Shown here one piece after another: positions 18,101 to 25,351 of a stretch of DNA of 39,303 nt. Numbering within the stretch: position 1 is the first letter of the stretch; each line of letters begins with the position of its first letter. The translations under genes and the position numbers were made by a program. The stretch comes from an uncultured Bacteroidales bacterium (GTDB lineage Bacteria > Bacteroidota > Bacteroidia > Bacteroidales > Muribaculaceae), in the NCBI GenBank assembly GCA_902781045.1, contig CACZHT010000039.1, positions 1 through 39,303 on the forward strand. Reading direction: 5' to 3'. Under the pieces are notes generated by a model, which worked only from the letters and a program-made list of their open reading frames with translations, searched no databases and was not told the DNA's origin.

Positions 18101-18656
18101 ACTGAGCATAAAGAATTGCCCACAGTTGCAAAGCCTCTATTGCGACAACAACGCCATCGCCAATCTCGACGTGTCGGGCAACACCCAAATGCAATCCTTC
18201 GCTTGCTCGAACAATGCACTCACCTCACTCAGGCTCCAAAACTGCCCCGCCTTGCGCTTTGTGAACTGTTTCTTGAACCAGTTAAGCAACAGCGCAATGA
18301 CCACATTGATAGGTGACCTGCCCACCATACCGGCGAGCGAGAACCCGGGCAATCTGCGAGTGCTCGCCGCCACGGGCGAAGGCAATGTGTTCACCAGCAC
18401 TCACCAAGCAGCCGCGACAGCCAAACGCTGGAACGCGCTGATGAGCGACGGCTCGCCCATCATCATCACCGGCATACGGGGTGACATCAACGGTGACGGC
18501 AATGTGGACGTGAATGATGTGAACATCGTCATCAACATCACGCTGGGCAAGACCCAGGCCGGCAACTATCCCGGCAATGCCGATGTCAGTGGCGACGGCA
18601 GCATCGATGTGACCGACGTGAATACGGTGATCAACATCGTGCTCGGAAAAATTTAA
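15168..18656 (+). CDS. Giant secreted leucine-rich-repeat protein with dockerin-like repeats (paralogue)
   Basis: A 1162-residue exported protein. The frame could begin at a TTG at 15159, but the ATG at 15168 gives a clean signal peptide (MKHYLLILLALIVGVTSAQA). The N-terminal region up to about residue 290 matches its upstream neighbour in plan (FWIGSTEVTSDNF, a stretch like LILTNVTIQ) but not closely in sequence. Residues about 305-1040 are leucine-rich repeats with the LxCxxNxLT pattern, more irregular than in the neighbour and without its tandem 222-base array. The protein ends directly after two dockerin-like repeats (GDINGDGNVDVNDVN and GDGSIDVTDVN). The dockerin part is almost identical in DNA to the neighbour's, while the rest has diverged, which suggests gene conversion. 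Ligand unknown. Confidence 0.87.
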   Translation: MKHYLLILLALIVGVTSAQAEAHYQFWIGSTEVTSDNFQNIQDASIKSGTAKYDANNNKLILTNVTIQPNSGTRAIRNQNCRDLTIEFRGTCKLKTKNADAIRAESGGEVYGNLKLVATSGSVVTIETEGTHAISTQTSIDISGPGTYNITSNYNDQTILCKGWLPSSGSIYIGYDTGELNFRDDCNVTITNTGNGNCIKGDNFSSLYFGKGTVVFDNSANKPCIENINDGDDGETSIRFMSHTTVLDPLGAEPDDKSIVLNGEKVKGHLLISNDYVALINADYFPSAALRVALKELFPKSYITSSDVEGLTTLDLSNRNLGNVTGINYLSNLKTLILSNNNLTSFAYELPVLETLYCDQNSLQSINLSGMPALKKLDCHENGLTTINVSNNPALTYVNAAENSLTSFNASENNAALERLFLGNNNFNTLTVYMLSGLKQLGCANCTNMTSLEATNLPNLTSIDAAGCSSLTRLSCWGSGVNSLNVANCTALTQLRASRCKFTSLSISGFSHLTTLDVSGNTLLKTLYCSGNALSILNFTGCSLLQSIYCSNNGLTGLDTSDCPALKTINASSNNFLELNITGMSKLESLNVSNCSRLKFLHCENNALTLLNVTACPLLQNLNCSYNKFTTLTISGNSNLVSCDVSNNPYLKTLDCSNNALNSFSFNNCSALETANFSGNPGVGLQLSIVRLQKLRSLNLGNVSGMTRLTINEAPQLTLLNITGCNSMQILSVKYTGLMQFTANNLSNLTTFYCEQNNAMTQLRCCNNPSLQYMEAIWNSSLATLNCTDNTALTQLKCYINALTTLNVTGCTALETLVASQNALVNMTIQGTSLTTLDVSNTTSLTTLDCQSNALLSSLNVEGCTALENVYCQNCAFTELNLRNLPALKRIDASNNNLTNLNAAGSTALQHLLLQNNPSLSKLNITFEEGELLELNISKTQGIAYDYVGRMPKLQALYMDETSSSYSVDIHNNPCLTTLSIKNCPQLQSLYCDNNAIANLDVSGNTQMQSFACSNNALTSLRLQNCPALRFVNCFLNQLSNSAMTTLIGDLPTIPASENPGNLRVLAATGEGNVFTSTHQAAATAKRWNALMSDGSPIIITGIRGDINGDGNVDVNDVNIVINITLGKTQAGNYPGNADVSGDGSIDVTDVNTVINIVLGKI

Positions 18657-18697
18657 GGCTATGTACAATGGATAATAGAGCCACCGCTTGAGGGGGG

Positions 18698-18735
18698 AAA
18701 CCCCACCCCTGACCCCTCCCCTGCCAGGGGAGGGG
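18698..18735 (+). repeat. GC-rich hairpin repeat, single copy
   Basis: Same unit as at 15020-15056 (AAACCCCACCCCTGACCCCT, then CCCCTGCCAGGGGAGGGG). It lies 41 bases after the stop of the second LRR gene; its hairpin may help stop transcription, but there is no T-tract. Confidence 0.7.
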
Positions 18736-18773
18736 AAGTCGGGAGGACAGCCTAGCGGGGAAACCTAATACAC

Positions 18774-18803
18774 TGGGGTCACTGGACGCGTCCAGCGACC
18801 CCA
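18774..18803 (+). terminator. Probable terminator after the second LRR gene
   Basis: Twelve-base arms TGGGGTCACTGG/CCAGCGACCCCA with one mismatch and a six-base loop, followed by a T-rich run (TGGTTGTGTTCTTGTTTTTT). Confidence 0.6.
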
Positions 18804-18888
18804 TGGTTGTGTTCTTGTTTTTTACATTATTTAATATGTTTAAGAACATATCTGGCTATTTGGTGCTGGATAAGTCGAAATAATTCAG

Positions 18889-18896
18889 TAATTTTG
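18889..18896 (+). promoter_or_regulatory. Predicted -7 box for ptb-buk
   Basis: TAATTTTG matches TAnnTTTG and ends 41 bases before the ptb ATG. No -33 element at normal spacing was found. Confidence 0.5.
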
Positions 18897-18937
18897 CGGT
18901 CGCTTAACATAAACACAACTAATTTAGGTTTACCATA

Positions 18938-19843
18938 ATGACTAACATCAAGAATTTCAACGACCTGACATCGCATCTGGTCGCTAGAGGAACGAGAAAA
19001 CGCGTGGCCATCGTTTGGGCCGCCGACGAGTCGACCCAGTATGCCGCCATCCGTGCGCTGAACGACGGATTTATCGACGCCATCTTTGTGGGTTGCCGCG
19101 AGCAGCTGGAGCAACTTGCTGAGCTCAAGCCGCATGCCGATCACATCACCTACGTCGACACCGACGACAAGGACAAGGCTGCCGCACTGGCCGTGCAGAT
19201 GGTGCGTGAGGGCCAGGCCGATGTGCTGATGAAGGGCCTGATCAACACCGACAACCTGCTGCGTGCTGTGCTGAACAAGGAGACCGGCATTCTGCCCAAG
19301 GGCAATGTGCTGACCCATGTCACCACCGCCGAGATTCCGGGCTATGACCACCTGTTGTTCTTCACCGACGCCGCCGTCATCCCCTGCCCCACCCGCGAGC
19401 AGCGCATCGAGCAGGTGCGCTATGTGGCCGGTCTGTGCCGCGCCTTTGGTGTCGAGGAGCCCAAGATTGCGCTGATTCACTGCAGCGAGAAGGTCAACGA
19501 GAAGCACTTCCCGTTCACCGTCGAGTATCGCGAGCTGGTGCAGATGGCCCAGAACGGCGAGTTCGGCAAGTGCATCGTCGATGGCCCGCTGGACGTGAAG
19601 ACCTCTTGCAACCTGCACAGCATGGAGACCAAGGGCATCAACTCGCCCATCCATGGCGAGGCCGACGCCGTTATTTTCCCCGACATCCAGGCCGGCAACG
19701 TGTTCTACAAGACGCTGACCTTGTGGGCCAAGGCCGAGACTGCAGGCATCCTGCAAGGCCCCAGCGCACCCGTCGTGACTCCGTCGCGCAGCGACAGTGG
19801 CGAGTGCAAGTACTACAGCCTGGCAGTCGCTTGCATGGCCTGA
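18938..19843 (+). CDS. ptb: Phosphate butyryltransferase (phosphotransacyl transferase)
   Basis: Exchanges CoA for phosphate on butyryl-CoA (or a branched or other short acyl-CoA) to give acyl phosphate, which the kinase encoded next turns into acid plus ATP. The 301-residue length and order of motifs match Ptb: RVAIVWAADESTQYAA at the N-terminus, ADVLMKGLINTDNLLRAVL in the middle, LTHVTTAEIPGYDHLLFFTD, then VDGPLDVKTSC and IFPDIQAGNVFYKTL, the most conserved family stretch near the C-terminus. The tight pairing with buk supports a butyrate or isobutyrate/isovalerate-forming role rather than acetate. No butyryl-CoA synthesis genes lie in the window, so the physiological substrate is open. The 68 bases before buk contain no clear second promoter. 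Confidence 0.92.
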   Translation: MTNIKNFNDLTSHLVARGTRKRVAIVWAADESTQYAAIRALNDGFIDAIFVGCREQLEQLAELKPHADHITYVDTDDKDKAAALAVQMVREGQADVLMKGLINTDNLLRAVLNKETGILPKGNVLTHVTTAEIPGYDHLLFFTDAAVIPCPTREQRIEQVRYVAGLCRAFGVEEPKIALIHCSEKVNEKHFPFTVEYRELVQMAQNGEFGKCIVDGPLDVKTSCNLHSMETKGINSPIHGEADAVIFPDIQAGNVFYKTLTLWAKAETAGILQGPSAPVVTPSRSDSGECKYYSLAVACMA

Positions 19844-19911
19844 TCAATGCACAATGATTGCTTTGTAGAATCTTATATTCTCAATTTTCAATTTCAAATT
19901 CATCAAAAATA

Positions 19912-20976
19912 ATGCATATTTTAGTTGTAAATCCTGGTTCGACATCGACCAAGATTGCCGTTTTTGAGAACGAGAAGGAGCTCTTCCACAAGAGTTTGTC
20001 GCATCCCGTCGAGGAGATTGCCCAGTTCAAGGCCATCACCGACCAGTATGAGTGGCGCAAGCAGCTGGTGCTTGAGGCCGTCAAGCAGGCCGGTTGCCCG
20101 TTTGACTTTGCAGCAGTAGTGGGCCGTGGAGGTCTGCTGAAGCCCATCCCCGGTGGCGTTTATCGCGTCAACGAGCAGATGATGCACGACGTGCGCACGA
20201 GCGAGCACAGCCATGCCAGCGACCTGGGTTGCCTCATCGCCTACGAGATTGCCAAGGACATCCCCGGCTGCCAGAGCTTCATCGCCGACCCCGTTGTTGT
20301 CGACGAGTTGTGTGACTCGGCACGCATCTGCGGCTCGCCGCTGATGGAGCGTCTGAGCATCTGGCACGCGCTGAACCAGCGCGCCATCGCCCGCCGCTTC
20401 GCCAAGGAGCAGGGCAAGCGCTATGAGGACTTCAACCTGGTGATTGTGCATCTGGGTGGTGGCGTGTCGGTCGCCGCTCATGAGCATGGCAAGTGCATCG
20501 ACGTGAACAACGCCCTGGACGGCGAGGGTCCGTTCGGTCCCGAGCGCGCCGGCACCCTGCCCGCCAGCGGTCTGATCAAGCTGTGCTTCAGTGGCGAGTA
20601 CACCGAAGCCCAGTTGCTCAAGATGGTGAGCGGCAAGGCCGGTCTGGCTGCCCTGCTGGGCACCAACGACATGCGCGAGGTGGAGCGCAGCATCAACGAG
20701 GACCACGACGAGAAGGCCACCCGCTATACCGACGCGATGATCTATCACATCGCCAAGGCCATCACTGCACAGGGTGCTGTGCTGTGCGGCAAGGTCGATG
20801 CGATCCTCATCACCGGCGGCATGGCTCGCTGGGGCTATCTGGTCGAGGGTCTGAAGCAGCGTTGTGGCTGGATGGCTCCCATCCACTGCTATCCCGGCGA
20901 GGACGAGCTGGAGGCACTGGCACTGAACGCACTGGACGTGCTCAACGGCACCGTCGAGGCTCAGGAGTACAAGTGA
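19912..20976 (+). CDS. buk: Butyrate kinase
   Basis: ASKHA-family kinase that transfers phosphate from butyryl phosphate to ADP, giving butyrate and ATP. The frame is open from 19858, but the first 18 codons look non-coding and the start at 19912 (MHILVVNPGSTSTKIAVFE) matches the family N-terminus, where NPGSTSTK is the nucleotide-binding loop. Other landmarks are GRGGLLKPIPGGVY, HASDLGCLIA, the central HLGGGVSVAAHEHGK, and ITGGMA near the C-terminus. The 354-residue length is normal. It is the second gene of a ptb-buk pair. AT-rich tandem repeats follow its stop. Confidence 0.93.
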   Translation: MHILVVNPGSTSTKIAVFENEKELFHKSLSHPVEEIAQFKAITDQYEWRKQLVLEAVKQAGCPFDFAAVVGRGGLLKPIPGGVYRVNEQMMHDVRTSEHSHASDLGCLIAYEIAKDIPGCQSFIADPVVVDELCDSARICGSPLMERLSIWHALNQRAIARRFAKEQGKRYEDFNLVIVHLGGGVSVAAHEHGKCIDVNNALDGEGPFGPERAGTLPASGLIKLCFSGEYTEAQLLKMVSGKAGLAALLGTNDMREVERSINEDHDEKATRYTDAMIYHIAKAITAQGAVLCGKVDAILITGGMARWGYLVEGLKQRCGWMAPIHCYPGEDELEALALNALDVLNGTVEAQEYK

Positions 20977-21058
20977 TTCATAATTCATAATTTATAATTC
21001 ATAATTTATAATTCACAAGTTATAATTCATAATTCATCGTTTATGAGTTATAATTAAG
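20975..21058. repeat. AT-rich tandem repeat after buk
   Basis: About seven imperfect copies of a 10-12-base unit of the form TTATAATTCA or CATAATTCAT. A related short stretch (AATTATGAATTATAAATTAT) lies at about 22494-22518 after the peptidase gene. Function unknown; possibly slippage-prone spacer DNA. Confidence 0.65.
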
Positions 21059-21107
21059 GATTGTGGTTCTTGCACTTTGAGCAATTATCTATAACAATCA
21101 TACCATG

Positions 21108-21134
21108 TGGGGACGAGAAGAGCACTCGTCCCCA
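21108..21134 (+). promoter_or_regulatory. Hairpin in the leader of the M64 peptidase gene
   Basis: Perfect ten-base arms TGGGGACGAG/CTCGTCCCCA with a seven-base loop, followed by TTGTTGTC, 30 bases before the ATG. It could be a terminator for upstream transcription or an attenuator. A GGAGAG Shine-Dalgarno-like site follows at about 21156. Confidence 0.45.
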
Positions 21135-21164
21135 TTGTTGTCAAACGATAAAACCGGAGAGAAA

Positions 21165-22454
21165 ATGAAACGGATTTGGTTAATGCTGGCAGTGGCGATA
21201 GCCACCTTGACCACTTGGGCGGTGGACTTTGACCGCTACTTCACCGACGCGACCCTCAGGCTGGACTATGCCTTTGCTGGCGATGCCGTCAAGCAAGAGA
21301 TATTTCTCGACCAGCTGTCTCACCTGCCGCGGTGGTGGGGGCGGCGCGTACGCCTTGACGAGGTGCCTGTGGCCGGCGACGGCGACATCACCGTGCGCGA
21401 CCATCGCAGCGGCGCGGTCATCTACCGCCACTCGTTCTCGAGCCTGTTTCAGGAGTGGATTTCGACCGCCGAGGCCAAGACCGTGCGCAAGTCGATGGAG
21501 AACGTGTTCCTGGTGCCGATGCCGCGCGACACGGTCGACATCACCATCGAGCTGCGTGACCCGCATCACCGCACCATGTGCTCGCTCACCCACCAGGTGG
21601 TGCCGAGTGACATCCTCATTGCCCGCCGTGGCGAGCGCAGCGTCACTCCATTTGTCACTTTGCAGCAAGCGGCCGACACGCTGCATTGCATTCACATCGC
21701 CTATGTGGCCGAGGGCTACACCGAGGCCGAGATGCCGCAGTTTCTGGAGCACTGCCGCGAGGCGATGGAGGCTATGTTCGGCCACGAGCCGTTCAAGAGC
21801 CTGCGCTCGCGGTTCAACATCGTGGCTGTGCAGAGTGCGTCGCACGACAGCGGTGTGAGCGACCCAGGAGCCGGCATCTGGCTGGACACCGCACTGGGCT
21901 CGCACTTCGACACCTTCTACAGCAAGCGTTATCTGACCACGCTTCACCTCAAGCAACTGCACAATGTGCTGGCCGGCGTGCCCTATGAGCACATCATCAT
22001 ACTGGCCAACACCGACCACTATGGCGGGGGCGGCATCTACAACAGTTACAACCTGAGTTACACGCGCGGCAAGCACTTCCGCCCCGTGGTGGTGCATGAG
22101 TTTGGCCACAGCTTTGCCGGGTTGGGCGATGAGTATCCCTACGGCGACGATGACCCGCGCTACTTCAGCGATGTGGAGCCGTGGGAGCCCAACCTGACCA
22201 CGTTGCACAACTTCGGCTCGAAGTGGGCCGACATGGTTGCCCCCGGCACGCCCTGCCCCACTCCCGAGAGCCAGGACAGCACCATGATGACACGCCGTGT
22301 GGGTGTGTTTGAGGGCGGAGGCTATCTGAGCAAGGGCGTGTATCGACCTGTGCAGGACTGCCGCATGCGCACCAACGAGGTGCCCGAGTTCTGCCCCGTG
22401 TGCCAGCGCGCCATCCGCCGCCTCATCGAGTTCTACACAACTCCTCTCAATTGA
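21165..22454 (+). CDS. Secreted IgA-peptidase-type M64 metallopeptidase
   Basis: A 429-residue exported zinc peptidase of the M64 family, named after the Clostridium IgA protease and common in gut Bacteroidales. The frame extends upstream to 21105, but the start at 21165 gives a proper signal peptide (MKRIWLMLAVAIATLTTWA) and has a GGAGAG site in front. Residues about 20-150 match the M64 N-terminal beta domain; the catalytic part starts near HIAYVAEGYTEAEMPQFL and has the zinc motif HEFGHSFAGLGDEY at about residues 311-324, where HEFGH gives two zinc ligands and the catalytic Glu. GGGGIYNSYNL and the C-terminal EFCPVCQRAI are also family features. The substrate is not proven; immunoglobulin cleavage is only suggested by the family name. 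Confidence 0.9.
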   Translation: MKRIWLMLAVAIATLTTWAVDFDRYFTDATLRLDYAFAGDAVKQEIFLDQLSHLPRWWGRRVRLDEVPVAGDGDITVRDHRSGAVIYRHSFSSLFQEWISTAEAKTVRKSMENVFLVPMPRDTVDITIELRDPHHRTMCSLTHQVVPSDILIARRGERSVTPFVTLQQAADTLHCIHIAYVAEGYTEAEMPQFLEHCREAMEAMFGHEPFKSLRSRFNIVAVQSASHDSGVSDPGAGIWLDTALGSHFDTFYSKRYLTTLHLKQLHNVLAGVPYEHIIILANTDHYGGGGIYNSYNLSYTRGKHFRPVVVHEFGHSFAGLGDEYPYGDDDPRYFSDVEPWEPNLTTLHNFGSKWADMVAPGTPCPTPESQDSTMMTRRVGVFEGGGYLSKGVYRPVQDCRMRTNEVPEFCPVCQRAIRRLIEFYTTPLN

Positions 22455-22459
22455 AAATC

Positions 22460-22493
22460 GCAGCCTCCCTGCATATCATAGCAAGGAGGCTGC
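22460..22493. terminator. Bidirectional terminator between the M64 peptidase gene and typA
   Basis: Thirteen-base arms (22460-22472 and 22481-22493) with one mismatch and an eight-base loop, right after the peptidase stop and before the typA stop on the other strand. AT-rich on both sides. Confidence 0.65.
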
Positions 22494-22528
22494 AATTATG
22501 AATTATAAATTATGAATTAATCTCAGGA

Positions 22529-24346
22529 TTACTCCTCGTCTTGGCCGGCGGCCTTGGCGCGGCGCTTGCGCTCGAGCTCGTCAAGGATGATCTTGCGCAT
22601 GCGGATGTGGCTGGGCGTGATCTCGACATACTCGTCGGCCTTGATATACTCCAGCGCCTCCTCAAGGCTGAACACGATGGGTGGCACGATGCGCATCTTC
22701 TCGTCGCTGCCGGTGGCACGCATGTTGGTCAGTTTCTTGCTCTTGGTGACGTTGACGGCCAGGTCTTTCTCCTTGGCGTGCTCGCCCACGACCTGTCCGG
22801 CATAGACCTCCTCCTGCGGGAAGATGAAGAACTTGCCGCGGTCCTGCAGCTTGTCGATGGCGTAGGCAAACGCCGTGCCGCCCTCGGTGGCGATGAGCGA
22901 ACCGTTGGTGCGGCGGGTGATCTCGCCCTTCCACGGCTCGAAGGCCAAGAAGCGGTGAGCCATGATGGCCTCGCCGGCACTGGCGGTGAGCACATTGGTG
23001 CGCAGGCCGATGATGCCTCGCGACGGAATCTTGAACTCGAGGTGGATGCGGTCGTTCTGCGTCTCCATCGAGGTCATCTCGCCACGGCGACGGGTGACCA
23101 TGTCGATCATCTTGCTCGAGTACTCCTCGGGCACATTGATGGTGAGCACCTCGATGGGCTCACACTTGACGCCGTCAATCTCCTTGACGATGACCTGGGG
23201 CTGTCCCACCTGCAACTCATAGCCCTCGCGGCGCATCTCCTCGATGAGCACGCTCAGGTGCAGCACGCCACGGCCGTAGACCAGCCATGCGTCCTCGTTG
23301 GGTGTGCGCTCGACGCGCAGCGCCAGGTTCTTGTCCAACTCGCGCATCAGGCGGTCGTAGATGTGGCGCGAGGTCACATACTTGCCGTCCTTGCCGAAGA
23401 AGGGCGAGTCGTTGATGGTGAAGAGCATCGACATCGTGGGCTCATCGATGGCAATGCGTGGCAGCGGGTCGGGGTTGGCCAGCAGCGAGACAGTGTCGCC
23501 AATCTCAAAGCCCTCCAGGCCGACGATGGCGCAGATGTCGCCACAGCCCACGCTCTCGACATGGGTCTGCCCCATACCCTCAAAGGTGCGCAACTCCTTG
23601 ACCTTCTGACGCGAGACGGTGCCGTCCTTCTTGCACAGGCCCACCTCCATGCCGTCCTTGAGCTCGCCACGGTGCACGCGGCCCACGGCGATGCGGCCCA
23701 CATAGCTGCTGTAGTCCAGCGAGGTGATGAGCATCTGCGGCTCACCCTCGTTGTAGACGGGCTCGGGGATATACTGGATGATGGCGTCGAGCACGGCGGT
23801 GATGTTGTCGGTGGGCTGCTGCCAGTCGAGGCTCATCCAGCCGTTCTTGGCACTGCCGAACACCGTGGGGAAGTCCAGCTGGTCCTCGGTGGCATCCAGG
23901 TTGCACATGAGTTCGAACACCTGCTCCTGCACCTCGTCGGGGCGGCAGTTGGGCTTGTCCACCTTATTAATGACCACGATGGGCTTCAGCCCCAGTTGCA
24001 GAGCCTTCTGCAGCACGAAACGTGTCTGGGGCATCGGGCCCTCAAAGGCGTCGACCAACAGCAGACAGCCGTCGGCCATGTTGAGCACGCGCTCCACCTC
24101 ACCGCCGAAGTCGCTGTGCCCCGGGGTGTCGATGATGTTGATTTTGTATCCGTTGTAGTTGATGGACACGTTCTTTGACAGGATGGTGATGCCTCGCTCT
24201 CGCTCCAGGTCGTTGCTGTCCAGGATTTGGCTGCCCATATTCTGGTTGTCACGGAACAGGTTGCCTGCGGCGAGCATCTTGTCGACCAGCGTGGTCTTGC
24301 CATGATCAACATGCGCGATGATGGCGACGTTTCTTATCTTCTGCAT
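22529..24346 (-). CDS. typA: Ribosome-associated GTPase TypA/BipA
   Basis: Translational GTPase of the EF-G type that binds the ribosome and assists 50S assembly and stress or cold adaptation. Starting at the ATG at 24346 (MQKIRNVAIIAHVDHGKTTL) gives 605 residues, the family length; nine further codons upstream are open but overlap the leader. G motifs are present: AHVDHGKT (G1), ERGIT (G2), DTPGHSDF (G3), NKVDKP (G4) and GSAKNGW (G5). The C-terminal half includes IPSRGIIGLRTNVLTASAG, a BipA hallmark, and a basic end KRRAKAAG. A TACCTTTG promoter box is at 24371-24378. Nothing unusual was seen. Confidence 0.95.
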   Translation of the reverse strand: MQKIRNVAIIAHVDHGKTTLVDKMLAAGNLFRDNQNMGSQILDSNDLERERGITILSKNVSINYNGYKINIIDTPGHSDFGGEVERVLNMADGCLLLVDAFEGPMPQTRFVLQKALQLGLKPIVVINKVDKPNCRPDEVQEQVFELMCNLDATEDQLDFPTVFGSAKNGWMSLDWQQPTDNITAVLDAIIQYIPEPVYNEGEPQMLITSLDYSSYVGRIAVGRVHRGELKDGMEVGLCKKDGTVSRQKVKELRTFEGMGQTHVESVGCGDICAIVGLEGFEIGDTVSLLANPDPLPRIAIDEPTMSMLFTINDSPFFGKDGKYVTSRHIYDRLMRELDKNLALRVERTPNEDAWLVYGRGVLHLSVLIEEMRREGYELQVGQPQVIVKEIDGVKCEPIEVLTINVPEEYSSKMIDMVTRRRGEMTSMETQNDRIHLEFKIPSRGIIGLRTNVLTASAGEAIMAHRFLAFEPWKGEITRRTNGSLIATEGGTAFAYAIDKLQDRGKFFIFPQEEVYAGQVVGEHAKEKDLAVNVTKSKKLTNMRATGSDEKMRIVPPIVFSLEEALEYIKADEYVEITPSHIRMRKIILDELERKRRAKAAGQDEE

Positions 24347-24370
24347 ATAGGGTGTTCTAGAAAAATCGTG

Positions 24371-24378
24371 CAAAGGTA
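24371..24378 (-). promoter_or_regulatory. Predicted -7 box for typA
   Basis: The minus strand reads TACCTTTG (TAnnTTTG), 24 bases before the typA ATG. Confidence 0.6.
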
Positions 24379-24499
24379 CGAAAATTTGTGCAAACCGAAC
24401 GCAAATAGCTCGCTTATTTGCTGAGGTGCAGCCAAATTTATCTAAAAAGTTTTCAGTTATCGGTCATTAGGGGGCAGTTTTCGGCGATAGAGGGGTGTT

Positions 24500-24524
24500 T
24501 TTTGCGAGACGGTGTCTCGCAAAA
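24500..24524. repeat. Perfect inverted repeat upstream of the acetyltransferase promoter
   Basis: Eleven-base arms TTTTGCGAGAC/GTCTCGCAAAA with a three-base loop, 24 bases upstream of the -7 box at 24549-24556. By position it could be an operator or a terminator between the divergent genes. Confidence 0.45.
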
Positions 24525-24548
24525 GGCCGACAAGTGGCAGAAAATTTG

Positions 24549-24556
24549 TACCTTTG
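24549..24556 (+). promoter_or_regulatory. Predicted -7 box of the acetyltransferase, abutting the ATG
   Basis: TACCTTTG ends four bases before the first ATG at 24561 (a second ATG follows directly), implying a leaderless or nearly leaderless mRNA. Confidence 0.55.
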
Positions 24557-24560
24557 CAAC

Positions 24561-25154
24561 ATGATGACCGACAAACAACAACAAGAACTGGAGAAGATGA
24601 TGAGTGGCGACCTCTATGATGCCACCAACAACACTACCCTGCTCGACCTGCTCACGCAGACGCAGGAGATGTGCCACGACTACAACCTGTTGCGCCCGTC
24701 GCAGACCGCCGAGCGCCAGGCGCTGATGCGGCGCATCCTGGGCAAGACGGGCCAGCGGTTCAAGATATTGTCGCCGTTCTGGTGCGACTATGGGTTCAAC
24801 ATCGAGGTGGGCGAGAATTTCTTTGCCAACTTCAATCTGGTGATTCTGGACGAGGCGCGGGTGACCTTTGGCGACAATGTGTTCATTGCACCCAACTGCG
24901 CGTTCTACACCGCCGGCCACCCGCTGGACGTGGCTCAACGCAACGCCGGGCTGGAGTACTCGCTGCCCATCCGTGTGGGCAACAATGTGTGGATAGGCGG
25001 CAACGTGTGCGTCATGCCGGGCGTGACCATCGGCGATAACACCGTCATCGGTGGCGGCTCGGTGGTGGTGCACGACATCCCCGCGGGCGTGCTGGCCGCC
25101 GGCAACCCCTGCCGCCCCATCCGCCGGCTGGATGCGACAGAAACTTGTCGCTAA
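24561..25154 (+). CDS. Maltose/galactoside-type O-acetyltransferase
   Basis: A 197-residue acetyl-CoA-dependent sugar O-acetyltransferase of the Maa/LacA left-handed-beta-helix family. It starts at 24561 (MMTDKQQQELEKMMSGDLY; the frame is open 22 codons further, but that part lies upstream of the promoter box). Residues 8-60 are the N-terminal Mac domain (MSGDLYDATNNTTLL), followed by hexapeptide repeats and the TAGHPLD motif with the catalytic His. The helix ends with GNNVWIGGNVCVMPGVTIGDN and AAGNPCRPIRRL. The last residues (DATETCR) differ from the DAK end of the duplicated fragment at 26813-26923, so the tail of this copy was probably rewritten by the insertion downstream. Substrate unknown. 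Confidence 0.88.
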   Translation: MMTDKQQQELEKMMSGDLYDATNNTTLLDLLTQTQEMCHDYNLLRPSQTAERQALMRRILGKTGQRFKILSPFWCDYGFNIEVGENFFANFNLVILDEARVTFGDNVFIAPNCAFYTAGHPLDVAQRNAGLEYSLPIRVGNNVWIGGNVCVMPGVTIGDNTVIGGGSVVVHDIPAGVLAAGNPCRPIRRLDATETCR

Positions 25155-25307
25155 CTCTGTTTTTTCAGACCACATAACGACAAGTTTCGTTTTTTTACAA
25201 TTTGGCACACAACTAATTTTCATCAGTTTATATATAGGTAAAAGAAAACATACCAATGGAATGTTGTCGTTATTAGCATTTTTTCGCCCACATAACGACA
25301 AGTTTCG
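25140..25307. repeat. Array of direct and inverted copies of a CGACAAGTTT/ATAACGACAA motif
   Basis: CCACATAACGACAAGTTTCG occurs twice (25170-25189 and 25288-25307). The inverse GAAACTTGTCG lies at 25140-25150 and pairs with 25178-25188 as a hairpin, and TTGTCGTTAT at 25264-25273 is an inverse of the ATAACGACAA core. The second direct copy ends just upstream of the ATPase promoter box (25319-25326). It could be an operator for the ATPase gene or the end sequence of the inserted unit. Confidence 0.6.
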
Positions 25308-25318
25308 GAATTATTTTG

Positions 25319-25326
25319 TATCTTTG
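25319..25326 (+). promoter_or_regulatory. Predicted -7 box for the ATPase gene
   Basis: TATCTTTG matches TAnnTTTG, 25 bases before the ATG at 25352 and 11 bases after a copy of the CCACATAACGACAAGTTTCG repeat. Confidence 0.6.
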
Positions 25327-25351
25327 CAGTCAAAATGCTGATGACACTGAT

